A stretch of DNA of 64,000 nt from Bacillus methanolicus (lineage in GTDB: Bacteria; Bacillota; Bacilli; Bacillales; Cytobacillaceae): contig NZ_PNFF01000001.1 of the NCBI RefSeq assembly GCF_028888695.1, positions 2,055,501-2,119,500 of the forward strand, given 5' to 3'. A program made the translations under genes and the position numbers. Of this stretch, positions 19,384 through 27,688 are shown in pieces (position 1 is the stretch's first letter; each line of letters starts with the position of its first letter). Under the pieces are notes generated by a model that saw nothing but the letters and a program-made list of their open reading frames with translations, searched no databases and was not told where the DNA came from.

Positions 19384-20406
19384 TTAGCGAGATTCCTTCG
19401 CTTTGTTCTTAAATAAATCGATATGGTCAAGCGCCTTTCCTGTTCCAATTGCCACACAATCGAGCGGATTTTCTGCAATTAAGACAGGCATTTTCGTTTC
19501 CTCGCTGATCACCTTGTCCAAATTGCTGAGCAAAGCCCCGCCGCCTGTAAGCACAATTCCTCGGTCCATAATATCCGCTGCTAATTCCGGCGGTGTTTTT
19601 TCCAGCGTTACTTTTACAGCATCAACTATTGCATAAACCGTATCATGCAAAGCACTTGCAATTTCTTCAGCAGTAATTTCAATCGTTTTTGGCAGCCCTG
19701 TCAACAAGTCACGGCCGCGGATTTCCATGTTTTCAATTCCAACCGGATCGCCGGCAGAGCCAATTTCTACTTTAATCGTTTCTGCAGTACGCTCACCAAT
19801 CATTAGGTTGTAATTTTTACGGATATAGTTAATGATCGCTTCATCCATTTCGTCACCGGCAACGCGGATGGATTGGCTTGTAACAATTCCTCCTAAAGAG
19901 ATGATCGCCACTTCTGTCGTTCCGCCGCCAATATCAACAACCATGCTCCCGGTAGGTTCCCAGACAGGCAGATTGGCGCCAATTGCCGCCGCAAATGGCT
20001 CTTCAATAGTAAATGCATCACGCGCCCCTGCCTGGCGGGTTGCATCGATAACGGCACGTTCTTCAACAGCAGTAATTCCGGATGGAACACAAATCATGAC
20101 ATATGGCTTTCCCGCAAACCAGCCCTTGTTTTTCAGTGCTTGTTTAATATAATATTTCATCATTGTCGCAGTGGTCTCAAAGTCAGCAATTACGCCGTCC
20201 TTCATCGGCCGGAGAGCCACGACATTGCCCGGTGTCCTGCCGATCATGTTTTTCGCATCATTTCCGACCGCAACAATTTGCTTTGTGTCCGTTTGTATTG
20301 CAACAACGGAAGGTTCTCTGACAACAATTCCTTTCCCTTTTATGTACACTAGGGTATTCGCTGTACCTAAATCAATTCCAAGATCTCTTGTTCCAATTCC
20401 AAACAT
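19384..20406 (-). CDS. mreB: Cell shape-determining actin MreB
   Basis: MreB is the bacterial actin that guides lateral wall synthesis. The 340-residue protein has the actin-fold phosphate motifs [13 protein letters not shown] and [16 protein letters not shown] and the adenosine segment [14 protein letters not shown]. It heads mreB-mreC-mreD; 154 bp separate it from radC. Confidence 0.97.
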   Translation of the reverse strand: MFGIGTRDLGIDLGTANTLVYIKGKGIVVREPSVVAIQTDTKQIVAVGNDAKNMIGRTPGNVVALRPMKDGVIADFETTATMMKYYIKQALKNKGWFAGKPYVMICVPSGITAVEERAVIDATRQAGARDAFTIEEPFAAAIGANLPVWEPTGSMVVDIGGGTTEVAIISLGGIVTSQSIRVAGDEMDEAIINYIRKNYNLMIGERTAETIKVEIGSAGDPVGIENMEIRGRDLLTGLPKTIEITAEEIASALHDTVYAIVDAVKVTLEKTPPELAADIMDRGIVLTGGGALLSNLDKVISEETKMPVLIAENPLDCVAIGTGKALDHIDLFKNKAKESR

Positions 20407-20560
20407 AATTGTATCTCCCTTTCTGATACTTTTGCAAAATAAAATTAGGCGATTTATAATGAATGGTTTCTAATTGTTGGTTATAATGGTTGATTTGCTG
20501 CTTGCAGCCAGCAAAAATCATAAATAATATTATATCGCAACGTCAATTAAAATCATAGTG

Positions 20561-21250
20561 TCATAAATAACCTTTTTCCTTTAAACTCACATATTTATTT
20601 TCTCCGATTACTAAATGATCGAGGAGGTCAATTCCAATGATTTTCCCGCACTCGGCAAGCCGTTTTGTGACCTCAATATCCTCTCTGCTTGGTGTAGGGT
20701 CTCCCGAAGGATGGTTATGAGCGCAAATGATTGATGCAGCAGACCTGCGGAACGCCTCTTTAAATACTTCCCGCGGATGGACGATAGATGCATTCAAACT
20801 CCCAATAAAAATCGTTTGTTTATGAAGCACCTGATTTTTCGTGTTTAAATAAAGGCAAACGAAATGTTCCTGTGACAAAAACCTCATATCATTCATTAAA
20901 TATTTTGCCCCGTCTTCCGGAGAACGGATCACATAACGATCATCATAACAAAGGTTTGCAATTCTCCGTCCCATTTCAACAGCAGCCAAAACTTGAATTC
21001 CTTTCGCTTTTCCAATTCCCTTAATTGCCGTGATTTCTTCCAGTGTCGCATCTTTAAGGAGCCTTAACCCCTCAAAATGAGTTAACAGCCGGTTTGCTAA
21101 CTGTAATACCGATTCCTGCTTCGTACCGGTCCTTAATAAAATCGCCAATAATTCATGATTGGATAAACTTTCCGGACCGCTCTGGATGAAGCGCTCCCTC
21201 GGCCGTTCGTCCTCAGGAAAATCCCGAATCATTAAAGATTGTGTATCCAA
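20561..21250 (-). CDS. radC: RadC family JAB-domain protein
   Basis: About 230 residues with a helix-hairpin-helix part near residue 70 (ITAIKGIGKAKGIQVLAAVEMGRR) and a C-terminal JAMM metal site, HNHPSGDPTPSREDIEVT. A DNA-repair role is uncertain for this family. The first ATG (21256) is only 1 bp after AAGGAGG, so the in-frame TTG six bases later is the better start; the ATG remains possible. It sits between maf and mreB as in B. subtilis. Confidence 0.93.
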   Translation of the reverse strand: MDTQSLMIRDFPEDERPRERFIQSGPESLSNHELLAILLRTGTKQESVLQLANRLLTHFEGLRLLKDATLEEITAIKGIGKAKGIQVLAAVEMGRRIANLCYDDRYVIRSPEDGAKYLMNDMRFLSQEHFVCLYLNTKNQVLHKQTIFIGSLNASIVHPREVFKEAFRRSAASIICAHNHPSGDPTPSREDIEVTKRLAECGKIIGIDLLDHLVIGENKYVSLKEKGYL

Positions 21251-21311
21251 ATTCATTCCTCCTTAATGTGTCAAAGGGAGCTTCCGAGGAGTTGATTTTT
21301 AGTTATGCTTT

Positions 21312-21884
21312 TTAATAAGGCAACGAATATCCTGCCTTCCGAAGTTCTCGAACCGTTCTTGACACCGGCAGGCCGACTACATTGAAATAATCTCCGCTGA
21401 TTTGTTTGACGAGCATGCTTCCAAAGCCTTGAATTCCATAGGCTCCCGCCTTATCAAACGGTTCCCCTGTGCTGATATAAGCTTTGATTTCCTCATCGGT
21501 CAGCTCCCAAAATGTCACATCTGTTTTTTCAAAAAAAGTTGCGATTTTTTCAGGCGAGACGATGGCCACCCCTGTAAAAACAGAATGAGTTCTGCCAGAC
21601 AATAATTTCAGCATTCCGTAAGCTTCTTCCTTTGTTTGCGGTTTTCCAAGCACCTGTCCGTCGACAACAACAATCGTATCGGAGCCAATAACAAATGAAG
21701 ATGGGTTTCTTTCGGCAACAAAGCTTGCCTTTCGAAACGCCAATTCCATTACAATCTCTTCCGGTTTCATTCTTGGTTCATAGCTTTCATCAACTTTGCT
21801 GCTGGAGATTTCAAAATTTAAGTGAAGATTTTCAAGAAGTTCTTTTCGCCGTGGAGAAGATGAGGCTAAAATGAGGCGTTGCAT
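21312..21884 (-). CDS. maf: Maf family nucleotide pyrophosphatase
   Basis: Maf proteins hydrolyse dTTP/UTP and modified nucleotides and affect septum formation. The protein starts MQRLILASSSPRRKELLENL at the ATG at 21884, preceded by AAGGTGA (190 residues). Conserved blocks are SPRR, KVDESYEP and GSDTIVVVDGQVLGKP, plus GAYGIQGFGSMLV near the C-terminus. It lies between radC and spoIIB. Confidence 0.95.
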   Translation of the reverse strand: MQRLILASSSPRRKELLENLHLNFEISSSKVDESYEPRMKPEEIVMELAFRKASFVAERNPSSFVIGSDTIVVVDGQVLGKPQTKEEAYGMLKLLSGRTHSVFTGVAIVSPEKIATFFEKTDVTFWELTDEEIKAYISTGEPFDKAGAYGIQGFGSMLVKQISGDYFNVVGLPVSRTVRELRKAGYSLPY

Positions 21885-22286
21885 AAAAATCACCTTACCT
21901 TTACAATCGCATCAATTCGGGAGATACAAGATAATCGTATCAAACTTTCTCTTATCAAACAATTTATAACATATATAAAAACAAACAAAATTTATAAACA
22001 CCCACCCCCCTTAAAATGGAAAGAGGCTTTATTTTAAAAGATAACCAACAAAAAAGGCGGTGTGAGCGAATCCAGGCTATAAATATTTAAAAGCTCAACA
22101 TGTATCTTGCTAAAGATAGGTTGACACTTCTATTTTGGTTTGCGCAGCTCCGCCCCATTTCCACAAAAAAAGTCTGTCGAATGATATTCAAACAGACTTT
22201 TGATATTTTGTCTTATTTCCCAGAAAATATGCGGAAATTATCTTTTTATCGGAATGATTGCTGAGAGACAAATGTTTGAAGTCTTT
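21885..22286. other. 402-bp gene-free stretch between spoIIB and maf
   Basis: A/T-rich DNA. It contains the spoIIB terminator (22165-22204) and, nearer maf, TATAAA-type sequences on the minus strand that could be a maf promoter. A 24-codon plus-strand frame near 22015 lacks a ribosome site. I see no RNA gene. Confidence 0.5.
22165..22204 (-). terminator. Terminator of spoIIB
   Basis: AAAGTCTGT...ACAGACTTT forms a 9-bp stem; on the minus strand the second arm runs into TTTTTTT. Confidence 0.8.
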
Positions 22287-23336
22287 TTACAGGCTTTGAT
22301 AGGCAGCAAGAAAAGAAAGGAGTTCATTTTGCAGTTCTTTTGCAGTTTCTTGTTCAGGAGATTTTTGAATGGCATTTGCTTTCTCAATTGCATTTACGAG
22401 ATTACTTCTAACTTTTTTTACATTTTTATTTTTTAGGGCGGTCTCTTCTATTTGTAAAATTGCTTTTCCCTGATTATTGAGGCTTTCAGCAGTTTCCTTG
22501 GAGACAGAGTTGGTCAGGGACGCTTCTGATGCGGCTTTCGCAAGTGTTTCATAAAGAGGGGGGGCTGACTCAAGAAGCTTTCTCTCTGTTTCTTGTACTC
22601 CGCTCAGTTGTTTGCCGCCAAAATCAAGAGGCTTTGCAAAAACGTTGATCTCGTCCTTTTTCAATCCACTCCCGATTTCCTTTGCATTTTCCATACTGTC
22701 TGCCACACTCAAATATACAAAAAATTTTCCGTTCAAATTCACGATATGGACCGGAGCTCCTTTTTGTTCAACTGCAGATTTCGCTTTTTCTGCTGCTTCA
22801 CTCGTTGAATAAACGCCTTCCTGGACAATAAAAGCAGAAATAGGCGGTACATTGACCGAAGCAGTTCCACCTGCAGGTTTTGCTTCATCGGCTGAAGGAA
22901 TAGGTTCTTCAATTTCTTCTGCCGTATTATCAGAGATGACGGGCTTTAATATGATAAGACCAAAGCTGACTCCTAATAGAATGGCAAGAAAAATGGAAAA
23001 AAAGATAGAGGTGAAAATTCCTCGCGATGAATTGTTTTTTTGATTTGCATTTCCGCTCCATCCTTTGTTCTTATTCTTTATTGTCTCATCTGCAATTTTT
23101 TTTTCTGCCACTTTCGGTTCATCAGACAATTCTGGAAGAATCCAATCGAAACTCTCTTCTAAAGATTCTTCAGCAGCTGCCGTTTCATTTCTTGTTACGT
23201 ATTCATCCTTATCCAAACGATTGTTATATCCGGTCTTTTTTTCTATTTCAGCGTCTTCCGAATGGGCTTCTTTAAACGGACGGTCTTTACCGTTTATTTT
23301 GATCGTAATCGTCTGTCCTTTTTCACGCTTGTCCAC
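22287..23336 (-). CDS. spoIIB: SpoIIB, SPOR-domain engulfment protein
   Basis: SpoIIB localises to the sporulation septum and aids engulfment. The protein (349 residues from the GTG at 23336) starts VDKREKGQTITIKINGKDRP; GGGAGG lies 7 bp before the GTG, better than the upstream ATGs. A membrane span is near residues 110-135 (FTSIFFSIFLAILLGVSFGLIIL), followed by a SPOR peptidoglycan-binding domain near 165-240 (AFIVQEGVYSTSEAAEKAKSAVEQKG). Its place next to maf matches B. subtilis, where comC precedes it. Here the pilus operon precedes it, but a terminator at 23394-23430 separates them, so it should have its own promoter. Confidence 0.88.
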   Translation of the reverse strand: MDKREKGQTITIKINGKDRPFKEAHSEDAEIEKKTGYNNRLDKDEYVTRNETAAAEESLEESFDWILPELSDEPKVAEKKIADETIKNKNKGWSGNANQKNNSSRGIFTSIFFSIFLAILLGVSFGLIILKPVISDNTAEEIEEPIPSADEAKPAGGTASVNVPPISAFIVQEGVYSTSEAAEKAKSAVEQKGAPVHIVNLNGKFFVYLSVADSMENAKEIGSGLKKDEINVFAKPLDFGGKQLSGVQETERKLLESAPPLYETLAKAASEASLTNSVSKETAESLNNQGKAILQIEETALKNKNVKKVRSNLVNAIEKANAIQKSPEQETAKELQNELLSFLAAYQSL

Positions 23337-23393
23337 TTTCCATCCTCCCATCATTAATCATCCGTTCTAGTTTGTTACATCCTATCATATCGG

Positions 23394-23430
23394 CAAAAAA
23401 AAATAACAAGACTTTTGTCGTCTTGTTATC
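23394..23430 (-). terminator. Terminator of the pilus operon
   Basis: Minus strand ATAACAAGAC...GTCTTGTTAT followed by a T-run of about nine bases. It separates the last pilin gene from spoIIB. Confidence 0.88.
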
Positions 23431-23453
23431 GAATGCTTTCGTCAAATTTTTTG

Positions 23454-23891
23454 CTAGTTTGGTGAAATTAAATCTGTGGACAGTTCGTCTATCGGTATTG
23501 CGGTATCCAAGCCGTTTTTGGAGCAAAGATTTCTTTTTTCACCTTTCAGACATACAGCGGCAACCCGGGTTCCGATTATTTCCACATATGACTCTTCCGA
23601 TGGCTGCAAATAGTTCCCGGTATCGGGGTCTGTAAAACTGTCAATAAATTGGCGATCAGCCAACTCTTTATATGTAATTCTCTCTTTTGGATTGTTACCT
23701 TCAGCAATTTCCTGTCTGATATAAAAAGTTGCCGCTTCCTTCAATGCAAGAGCATTCGCTACAAATGCCCTGTCCTTCGTATTCTCAATTACCTTTGTCA
23801 TAACCGTAACAGCGATAGCGGAAATGATCCCGAGGATCACGATAATGGCCAAAAGTTCAATTAGAGTCATCCCCTTGTCATTATGAATCAT
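23454..23891 (-). CDS. Type IV prepilin-like protein, last gene of the pil operon
   Basis: This 145-residue protein has a class III signal: short leader MIHNDKG, then MTLIELLAIIVILGIISAIA with Glu5 retained. I place the start at the ATG at 23891, 11 bp after pilO with AGAGGAG in front; the longer frame overlapping pilO lacks support. The C-terminal part has two cysteines (AAVCLKGEKRNLC) that could form a disulfide loop like that of many pilins. It could be a minor pilin or a second structural subunit. It should be processed by the PilD in the same operon. Confidence 0.88.
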   Translation of the reverse strand: MIHNDKGMTLIELLAIIVILGIISAIAVTVMTKVIENTKDRAFVANALALKEAATFYIRQEIAEGNNPKERITYKELADRQFIDSFTDPDTGNYLQPSEESYVEIIGTRVAAVCLKGEKRNLCSKNGLDTAIPIDELSTDLISPN

Positions 23892-23901
23892 TCCGCTCCT
23901 C

Positions 23902-24717
23902 TTACGGTTGACCGTCTTTGTTATTTTTTTCATCTTTATCCACATCCGAAAATCCGCTGAATGGATTTTTCTTGTTGGAAATTCTCGGCGTATCCAAAGG
24001 CGGCAATTCTTTTTGCAAATCTTCAAGTTTTGGATAATAATAGGCTGCGATCGTTATTTCAAATTCAATCGGTTTTTGATCCTGGTCAACCTTATAAATC
24101 TCTTTCGGTGCAGTGAAACTTAAGTTCTCTACTTTAACAATCCGCTGCAAAGATTGAAGTGAATCGATAAACTTTTCCATTTCGAAATACGTATCGGCTT
24201 CGCCTTTAATGGTGATCGTTGTTTGCTTTATTCCATTTGGCAATGTTGCATCTTCGTTTGAAGAGGTTGCTTCATTATTCTCTTCTTTGTTCGCTTCATT
24301 ATTCTGTTCATTATTGTTTGCATCAGCATTATTTTCTGCCGTATCTTGAGAATCATCTCCGGTGCTTTCGATCGTTTCATCTACTTCTGTACCGTTTAAT
24401 CTAATTTCGCTAATATATGTATCAGAAACGATTTCCGCTTTCTCAATATCGAGCAGCAATTGATCTAAAAGCCGTTTAACCGGGACTTGCTTTTGAAGCT
24501 CCATCGTGCTTACCACTGTTTCTTCTTTTATTTGGCTTAACCGGCTTTCAATAATTGCTGTTTGCTGATTCAACATTTTCAGTTCTGATTTATTTCTATC
24601 AATCTTTTGTTTTAATGGTGCCAAAAACAGATAATAACTTCCTGCAAAAATTGTGATGAATAAAAAAAATATTAGGATTATAAGCAATATTTGCTTTTTT
24701 GAAAGGTGAAGGTTCAC
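23902..24717 (-). CDS. pilO: PilO-like pilus assembly platform protein
   Basis: PilO pairs with PilN to form the membrane alignment complex. The 271-residue protein has an N-terminal span near residues 11-31 (LIILIFFLFITIFAGSYYLF), a coiled coil (35-75) and a C-terminal ferredoxin-like fold (TTITIKGEADTYFEMEKFIDSLQSLQRIVKVENLSF). Between these lies an acidic Asn/Glu-rich insert of about 40 residues (about 115-155), unusual for the family. It overlaps pilN by 4 bp. Confidence 0.88.
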   Translation of the reverse strand: MNLHLSKKQILLIILIFFLFITIFAGSYYLFLAPLKQKIDRNKSELKMLNQQTAIIESRLSQIKEETVVSTMELQKQVPVKRLLDQLLLDIEKAEIVSDTYISEIRLNGTEVDETIESTGDDSQDTAENNADANNNEQNNEANKEENNEATSSNEDATLPNGIKQTTITIKGEADTYFEMEKFIDSLQSLQRIVKVENLSFTAPKEIYKVDQDQKPIEFEITIAAYYYPKLEDLQKELPPLDTPRISNKKNPFSGFSDVDKDEKNNKDGQP

Positions 24718-25388
24718 GGGGAGTCTCCCCCTTCCTCTTCGCCATTATTTCGTTTCGCTGATTTTTCGATTTCTAATTTATATGATTTTTTCAGTTCTGC
24801 GACATTTAACCTCAGTTCATATTTGGCATAATAACGCGGGAAAAATTCTTTTTTTGCTAATTCTATTATTTTATCGTCTGAAAGATTCGTATTGTTATTA
24901 ATAATTTCCCAGTCCCCTGCTTTTTCATCTGTAATGACCGCCTCATCTATCCATTTATAATTCAACAAAGAGTTCAAATAATAAGCCGCTTCACTTTTCG
25001 TATCAAATTGGACGACTTGGTTGATTTTGTTTCCCTCTTCAAGTTTAAATTCAGTAATAAAACCTCTTTCCGGGAGTACTTTCGTTAGCTTTTGCATAAC
25101 AAAAACAATATTATAAGGCTGCTCTTTTGCCCATTTAATGGCATTTTCGAGTTCCTGCACAGAGTTAGAGGACTGGAAATCAGCGAGCTTTGTTCTTTCG
25201 GCTTCCAAAATTTCATTCGTTAATTGAATTTCTTTTTCAACATTTTCAAGTTCCTGTTTCTTTTCGTTCATTTGCCAGAAAAAAAGGGAGGCACCGATAA
25301 GGACCAATCCTAAGAATGTGCCTAAGACAATAAAAAAGGAAAGGTTTCTCGGTTCTTTTTTCGGAAGGAGGTTGATCTCAACTAGCAT
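24714..25388 (-). CDS. pilN: PilN-like pilus assembly platform protein
   Basis: The 224-residue protein begins MLVEINLLPKKEPR; the INLLP segment is the conserved PilN tail that binds PilM. A membrane span follows (about 17-40), then a coiled coil and a C-terminal domain. The end is acidic (NNGEEEGGDSP). It lies 2 bp after pilM and overlaps pilO, so the three are made together. Confidence 0.9.
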   Translation of the reverse strand: MLVEINLLPKKEPRNLSFFIVLGTFLGLVLIGASLFFWQMNEKKQELENVEKEIQLTNEILEAERTKLADFQSSNSVQELENAIKWAKEQPYNIVFVMQKLTKVLPERGFITEFKLEEGNKINQVVQFDTKSEAAYYLNSLLNYKWIDEAVITDEKAGDWEIINNNTNLSDDKIIELAKKEFFPRYYAKYELRLNVAELKKSYKLEIEKSAKRNNGEEEGGDSP

Positions 25389-25390
25389 GC

Positions 25391-26380
25391 CTACACCTCT
25401 TTTAATCCTAAGCCGACAATCAAGTGAAACGGAGAAAATAAATGGCTGTCATCGGAAGTCTCGAAATAACTGCTATCAATTTTGACTGTCGGAATATCAA
25501 ATCGCTCGTTGATTTCATCAAATACATCATGAATCCATGGATGATCCCCGTCAATCAGTATTTTTGTAATTTGCCGGTTTCCTTGATTAAGAGTATAGCG
25601 GTAAAAATTCATGACTCTTTCTGCTTCTTTATAAATGTCTTCGAACGGATTCAACACTTCTGAGCGGTCGCCTCTATAGCTGTATTCTTTGTCTCCGGAA
25701 GAGTAATGATCCCATTTTGAAATATCAATATCCATCGGCAGATGCCTCATAAAGACAGGTATATAGCCTTCAAAGATGCTGATATTAACTGCTTGTAAAT
25801 CTATTTGGACCATCATTAAATTTTCATCTTGCGAGCGATTGCCTTGTTCAAAGTACAACCTGTACAATGCCAAACATGAAATATCTGCTGTGACAGGTTT
25901 TAATTTTACATTTTCAAACAAATTGGCATAATCAGTTACAATATTTTCCGGAGCTGCAAATAAAAGAAGATCTCGTTTCTCTTTATCTGAACGATTGATC
26001 GGAAAATAGTCAAATACAGGGTCATCAAACGGCAAATGAATGCTCGTTCCGAGTTCCATATATAAGTACCCTTTTATTTCATCATCTTTAATATCCGAAG
26101 GGATCGATATTTTTCTGATGACAACAAATTGGTCCGGTACGAGAAAACGAATCGGCCTTCTAGCTATTTTCCAGTCTGCTATGCATTCTTCGAGTATCGA
26201 TTCAAGCATCTCAAAATCTTGTATTTTGCCGCCTTTTATTAATCCCGGCGGCAGAATACGTTCGCCCCATCGGGAAACGACAGGCGGATGGGCTTGTTTT
26301 AGTTCGGTAAACCGAATTACATAATCTTTCATTATTAAATTAACTGTCCGTTTATTCCCGAACTGAAAAAGCATTCCCAT
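25391..26380 (-). CDS. pilM: PilM-like actin-fold pilus assembly ATPase
   Basis: PilM is the cytoplasmic actin-like ring component that binds PilN. The 329-residue protein has PilM-family blocks IRFTELKQAHPPVV, RRPIRFLVPDQFVVIRKISIP and GYLYMELGTSIHLPFDDPVFDYF. I place the start at the ATG at 26380, with AGGGG 8 bp upstream. The nucleotide-site segments are less clear than in Gram-negative PilM, which is usual for Firmicutes. Confidence 0.88.
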   Translation of the reverse strand: MGMLFQFGNKRTVNLIMKDYVIRFTELKQAHPPVVSRWGERILPPGLIKGGKIQDFEMLESILEECIADWKIARRPIRFLVPDQFVVIRKISIPSDIKDDEIKGYLYMELGTSIHLPFDDPVFDYFPINRSDKEKRDLLLFAAPENIVTDYANLFENVKLKPVTADISCLALYRLYFEQGNRSQDENLMMVQIDLQAVNISIFEGYIPVFMRHLPMDIDISKWDHYSSGDKEYSYRGDRSEVLNPFEDIYKEAERVMNFYRYTLNQGNRQITKILIDGDHPWIHDVFDEINERFDIPTVKIDSSYFETSDDSHLFSPFHLIVGLGLKEV

Positions 26381-26391
26381 GATGAAAACCC

Positions 26392-27144
26392 CTAAATGAA
26401 AGAATTTAGATACCAGTAAACGATTGTGTCGCCGTAGAAATATGCACATAGAGTTCCCAATCCGATAAACGGTCCAAAAGGGATTGGTTTTCCTTTTTCT
26501 AGCTTTCCGATCAAGCGCCCCACAAGGCCGAAAACGGCACCGAACAATGTTGCAAAGAAAAAGGAAAGAAGGACAGGCTTTGTTCCAAGCGCAAAGCCGA
26601 TAACAGCAAATAATTTAATGTCTCCTCCGCCCATGCCGCCATTACTGATCACTGCAATGAAAAGCAACAGACCAAAGCCGACTACAGCCCCCGCAATCGA
26701 ATCCCACCAGGGGATGAGCGGCAGGAAGATCCGTTCTAATAAAAAAATCACTGCAAATACAAGCAGGACTTTGTCTGGAATAATCATATATTTTACATCT
26801 GACACAAAAACGATGACAAAAAGAGAAATAAGCGTCCAAGCGATGAAGAGCTCAGGTACCCAACCGATAACAAACGGGGCAAAAACAAATAAAACTCCTG
26901 TCATCAGTTCAACAATTGGATATAAGGGAGAAATAGACGCCTTGCAGCGTCTGCATTTCCCCCCTTGTATGATATAAGACAAAACCGGTATCAATTCAAG
27001 CAGCCCTAACGTATGGCCGCAGCTCGGACAATGCGAGCGCGGCTTGACAATGGATTGCTTTAAAGGCACCCGAAGACCGACGACGTTGAAGAAGGAGCCG
27101 AGCATTAAACTAGTAATGAAAATATAAATATATAAAAAGCTCAT
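26392..27144 (-). CDS. pilD: Prepilin peptidase PilD/ComC
   Basis: This membrane aspartyl protease removes prepilin leaders and methylates the new N-terminus. The 250-residue protein has an N-terminal methylase part with two zinc Cys pairs (CPSCGHT, CRRCKA), then membrane segments with the catalytic aspartates in VSDVKYMIIPD and the family motif GGGDIKLFAVIGFALG. It sits where comC lies in B. subtilis, so it may also process competence pseudopilins encoded elsewhere. Confidence 0.95.
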   Translation of the reverse strand: MSFLYIYIFITSLMLGSFFNVVGLRVPLKQSIVKPRSHCPSCGHTLGLLELIPVLSYIIQGGKCRRCKASISPLYPIVELMTGVLFVFAPFVIGWVPELFIAWTLISLFVIVFVSDVKYMIIPDKVLLVFAVIFLLERIFLPLIPWWDSIAGAVVGFGLLLFIAVISNGGMGGGDIKLFAVIGFALGTKPVLLSFFFATLFGAVFGLVGRLIGKLEKGKPIPFGPFIGLGTLCAYFYGDTIVYWYLNSFI

Positions 27145-27152
27145 TTTACTCT

Positions 27153-27581
27153 TTATGACCCGATAGTTCTAGAACCTTTACCTTTATCGGCGTCAATCTG
27201 CTTAATTGTTGCATTTTTGAAGGTCAGTTTTACATCACCTACGTCTTTAGTTGCATTTAATTGAAAAGTTGTTGATTTTCCATCTGAAGTAACTGTAACT
27301 TTAAAATCAGCATCTAAATTTGGTTCATCTATATAATTCTCTAAATCAGTTTTTTCTAGCGGTTTTGCCGGTATTCCATTAGCAGCAACATACGTTTTCG
27401 CCGCATTTAGTACTTGAATGGCGTCGGCTTTCACTGCATCTTCTTTCGATTTTTGAATAATCCCCCCGATACTCGGCACCGCAATCGCTGCGATAATCCC
27501 CAAAATAACAATTACCGCCAAAAGCTCAATTAACGTTAACCCTTTTTGGTTTTTCAGTCTTTTCCCTAATTTTTGCAGCAT
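27153..27581 (-). CDS. pilA: Major type IV pilin PilA (probable)
   Basis: The 142-residue prepilin has a 14-residue leader ending NQKG, then LTLIELLAVIVILGIIAAIA with Glu5. The start at 27581 follows GGGAGA; the frame upstream to 27599 is not needed. The globular part has KSKEDAVKADAIQVLNAAKTYVAANG and no cysteine pair, like the compact pilins of other Firmicutes. It is the best candidate for the main fibre subunit because it has its own likely promoter (27632-27659) and lies among the core genes. Confidence 0.88.
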   Translation of the reverse strand: MLQKLGKRLKNQKGLTLIELLAVIVILGIIAAIAVPSIGGIIQKSKEDAVKADAIQVLNAAKTYVAANGIPAKPLEKTDLENYIDEPNLDADFKVTVTSDGKSTTFQLNATKDVGDVKLTFKNATIKQIDADKGKGSRTIGS

Positions 27582-27631
27582 AACTATCTCCCTTTCCATA
27601 GTAATATTGAACTAAATAATTCTCTTACACT

Positions 27632-27659
27632 ATTATACTAGAATTCTGAAGCATATAAA
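27632..27659 (-). promoter_or_regulatory. Likely promoter of pilA
   Basis: Minus strand TTTATA (27654-27659), 16-bp spacer, TATAAT (27632-27637), in the only sizeable gap (107 bp) between core pil genes. It would allow extra pilin synthesis above the rest of the operon. Confidence 0.5.
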
Positions 27660-27688
27660 GGTGAGTCTGTTAAAAATTTGTAAAATTA

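Noticed and set aside
22015-22095. 24-codon plus-strand frame in the maf-spoIIB gap
   Set aside because: No ribosome site, no promoter and no recognisable sequence.
23892-24026. N-terminal extension of the last pilin into pilO
   Set aside because: A TTG start inside pilO, no ribosome site, and a leader far longer than type IV prepilins need; the ATG at 23891 has both site and proper leader.
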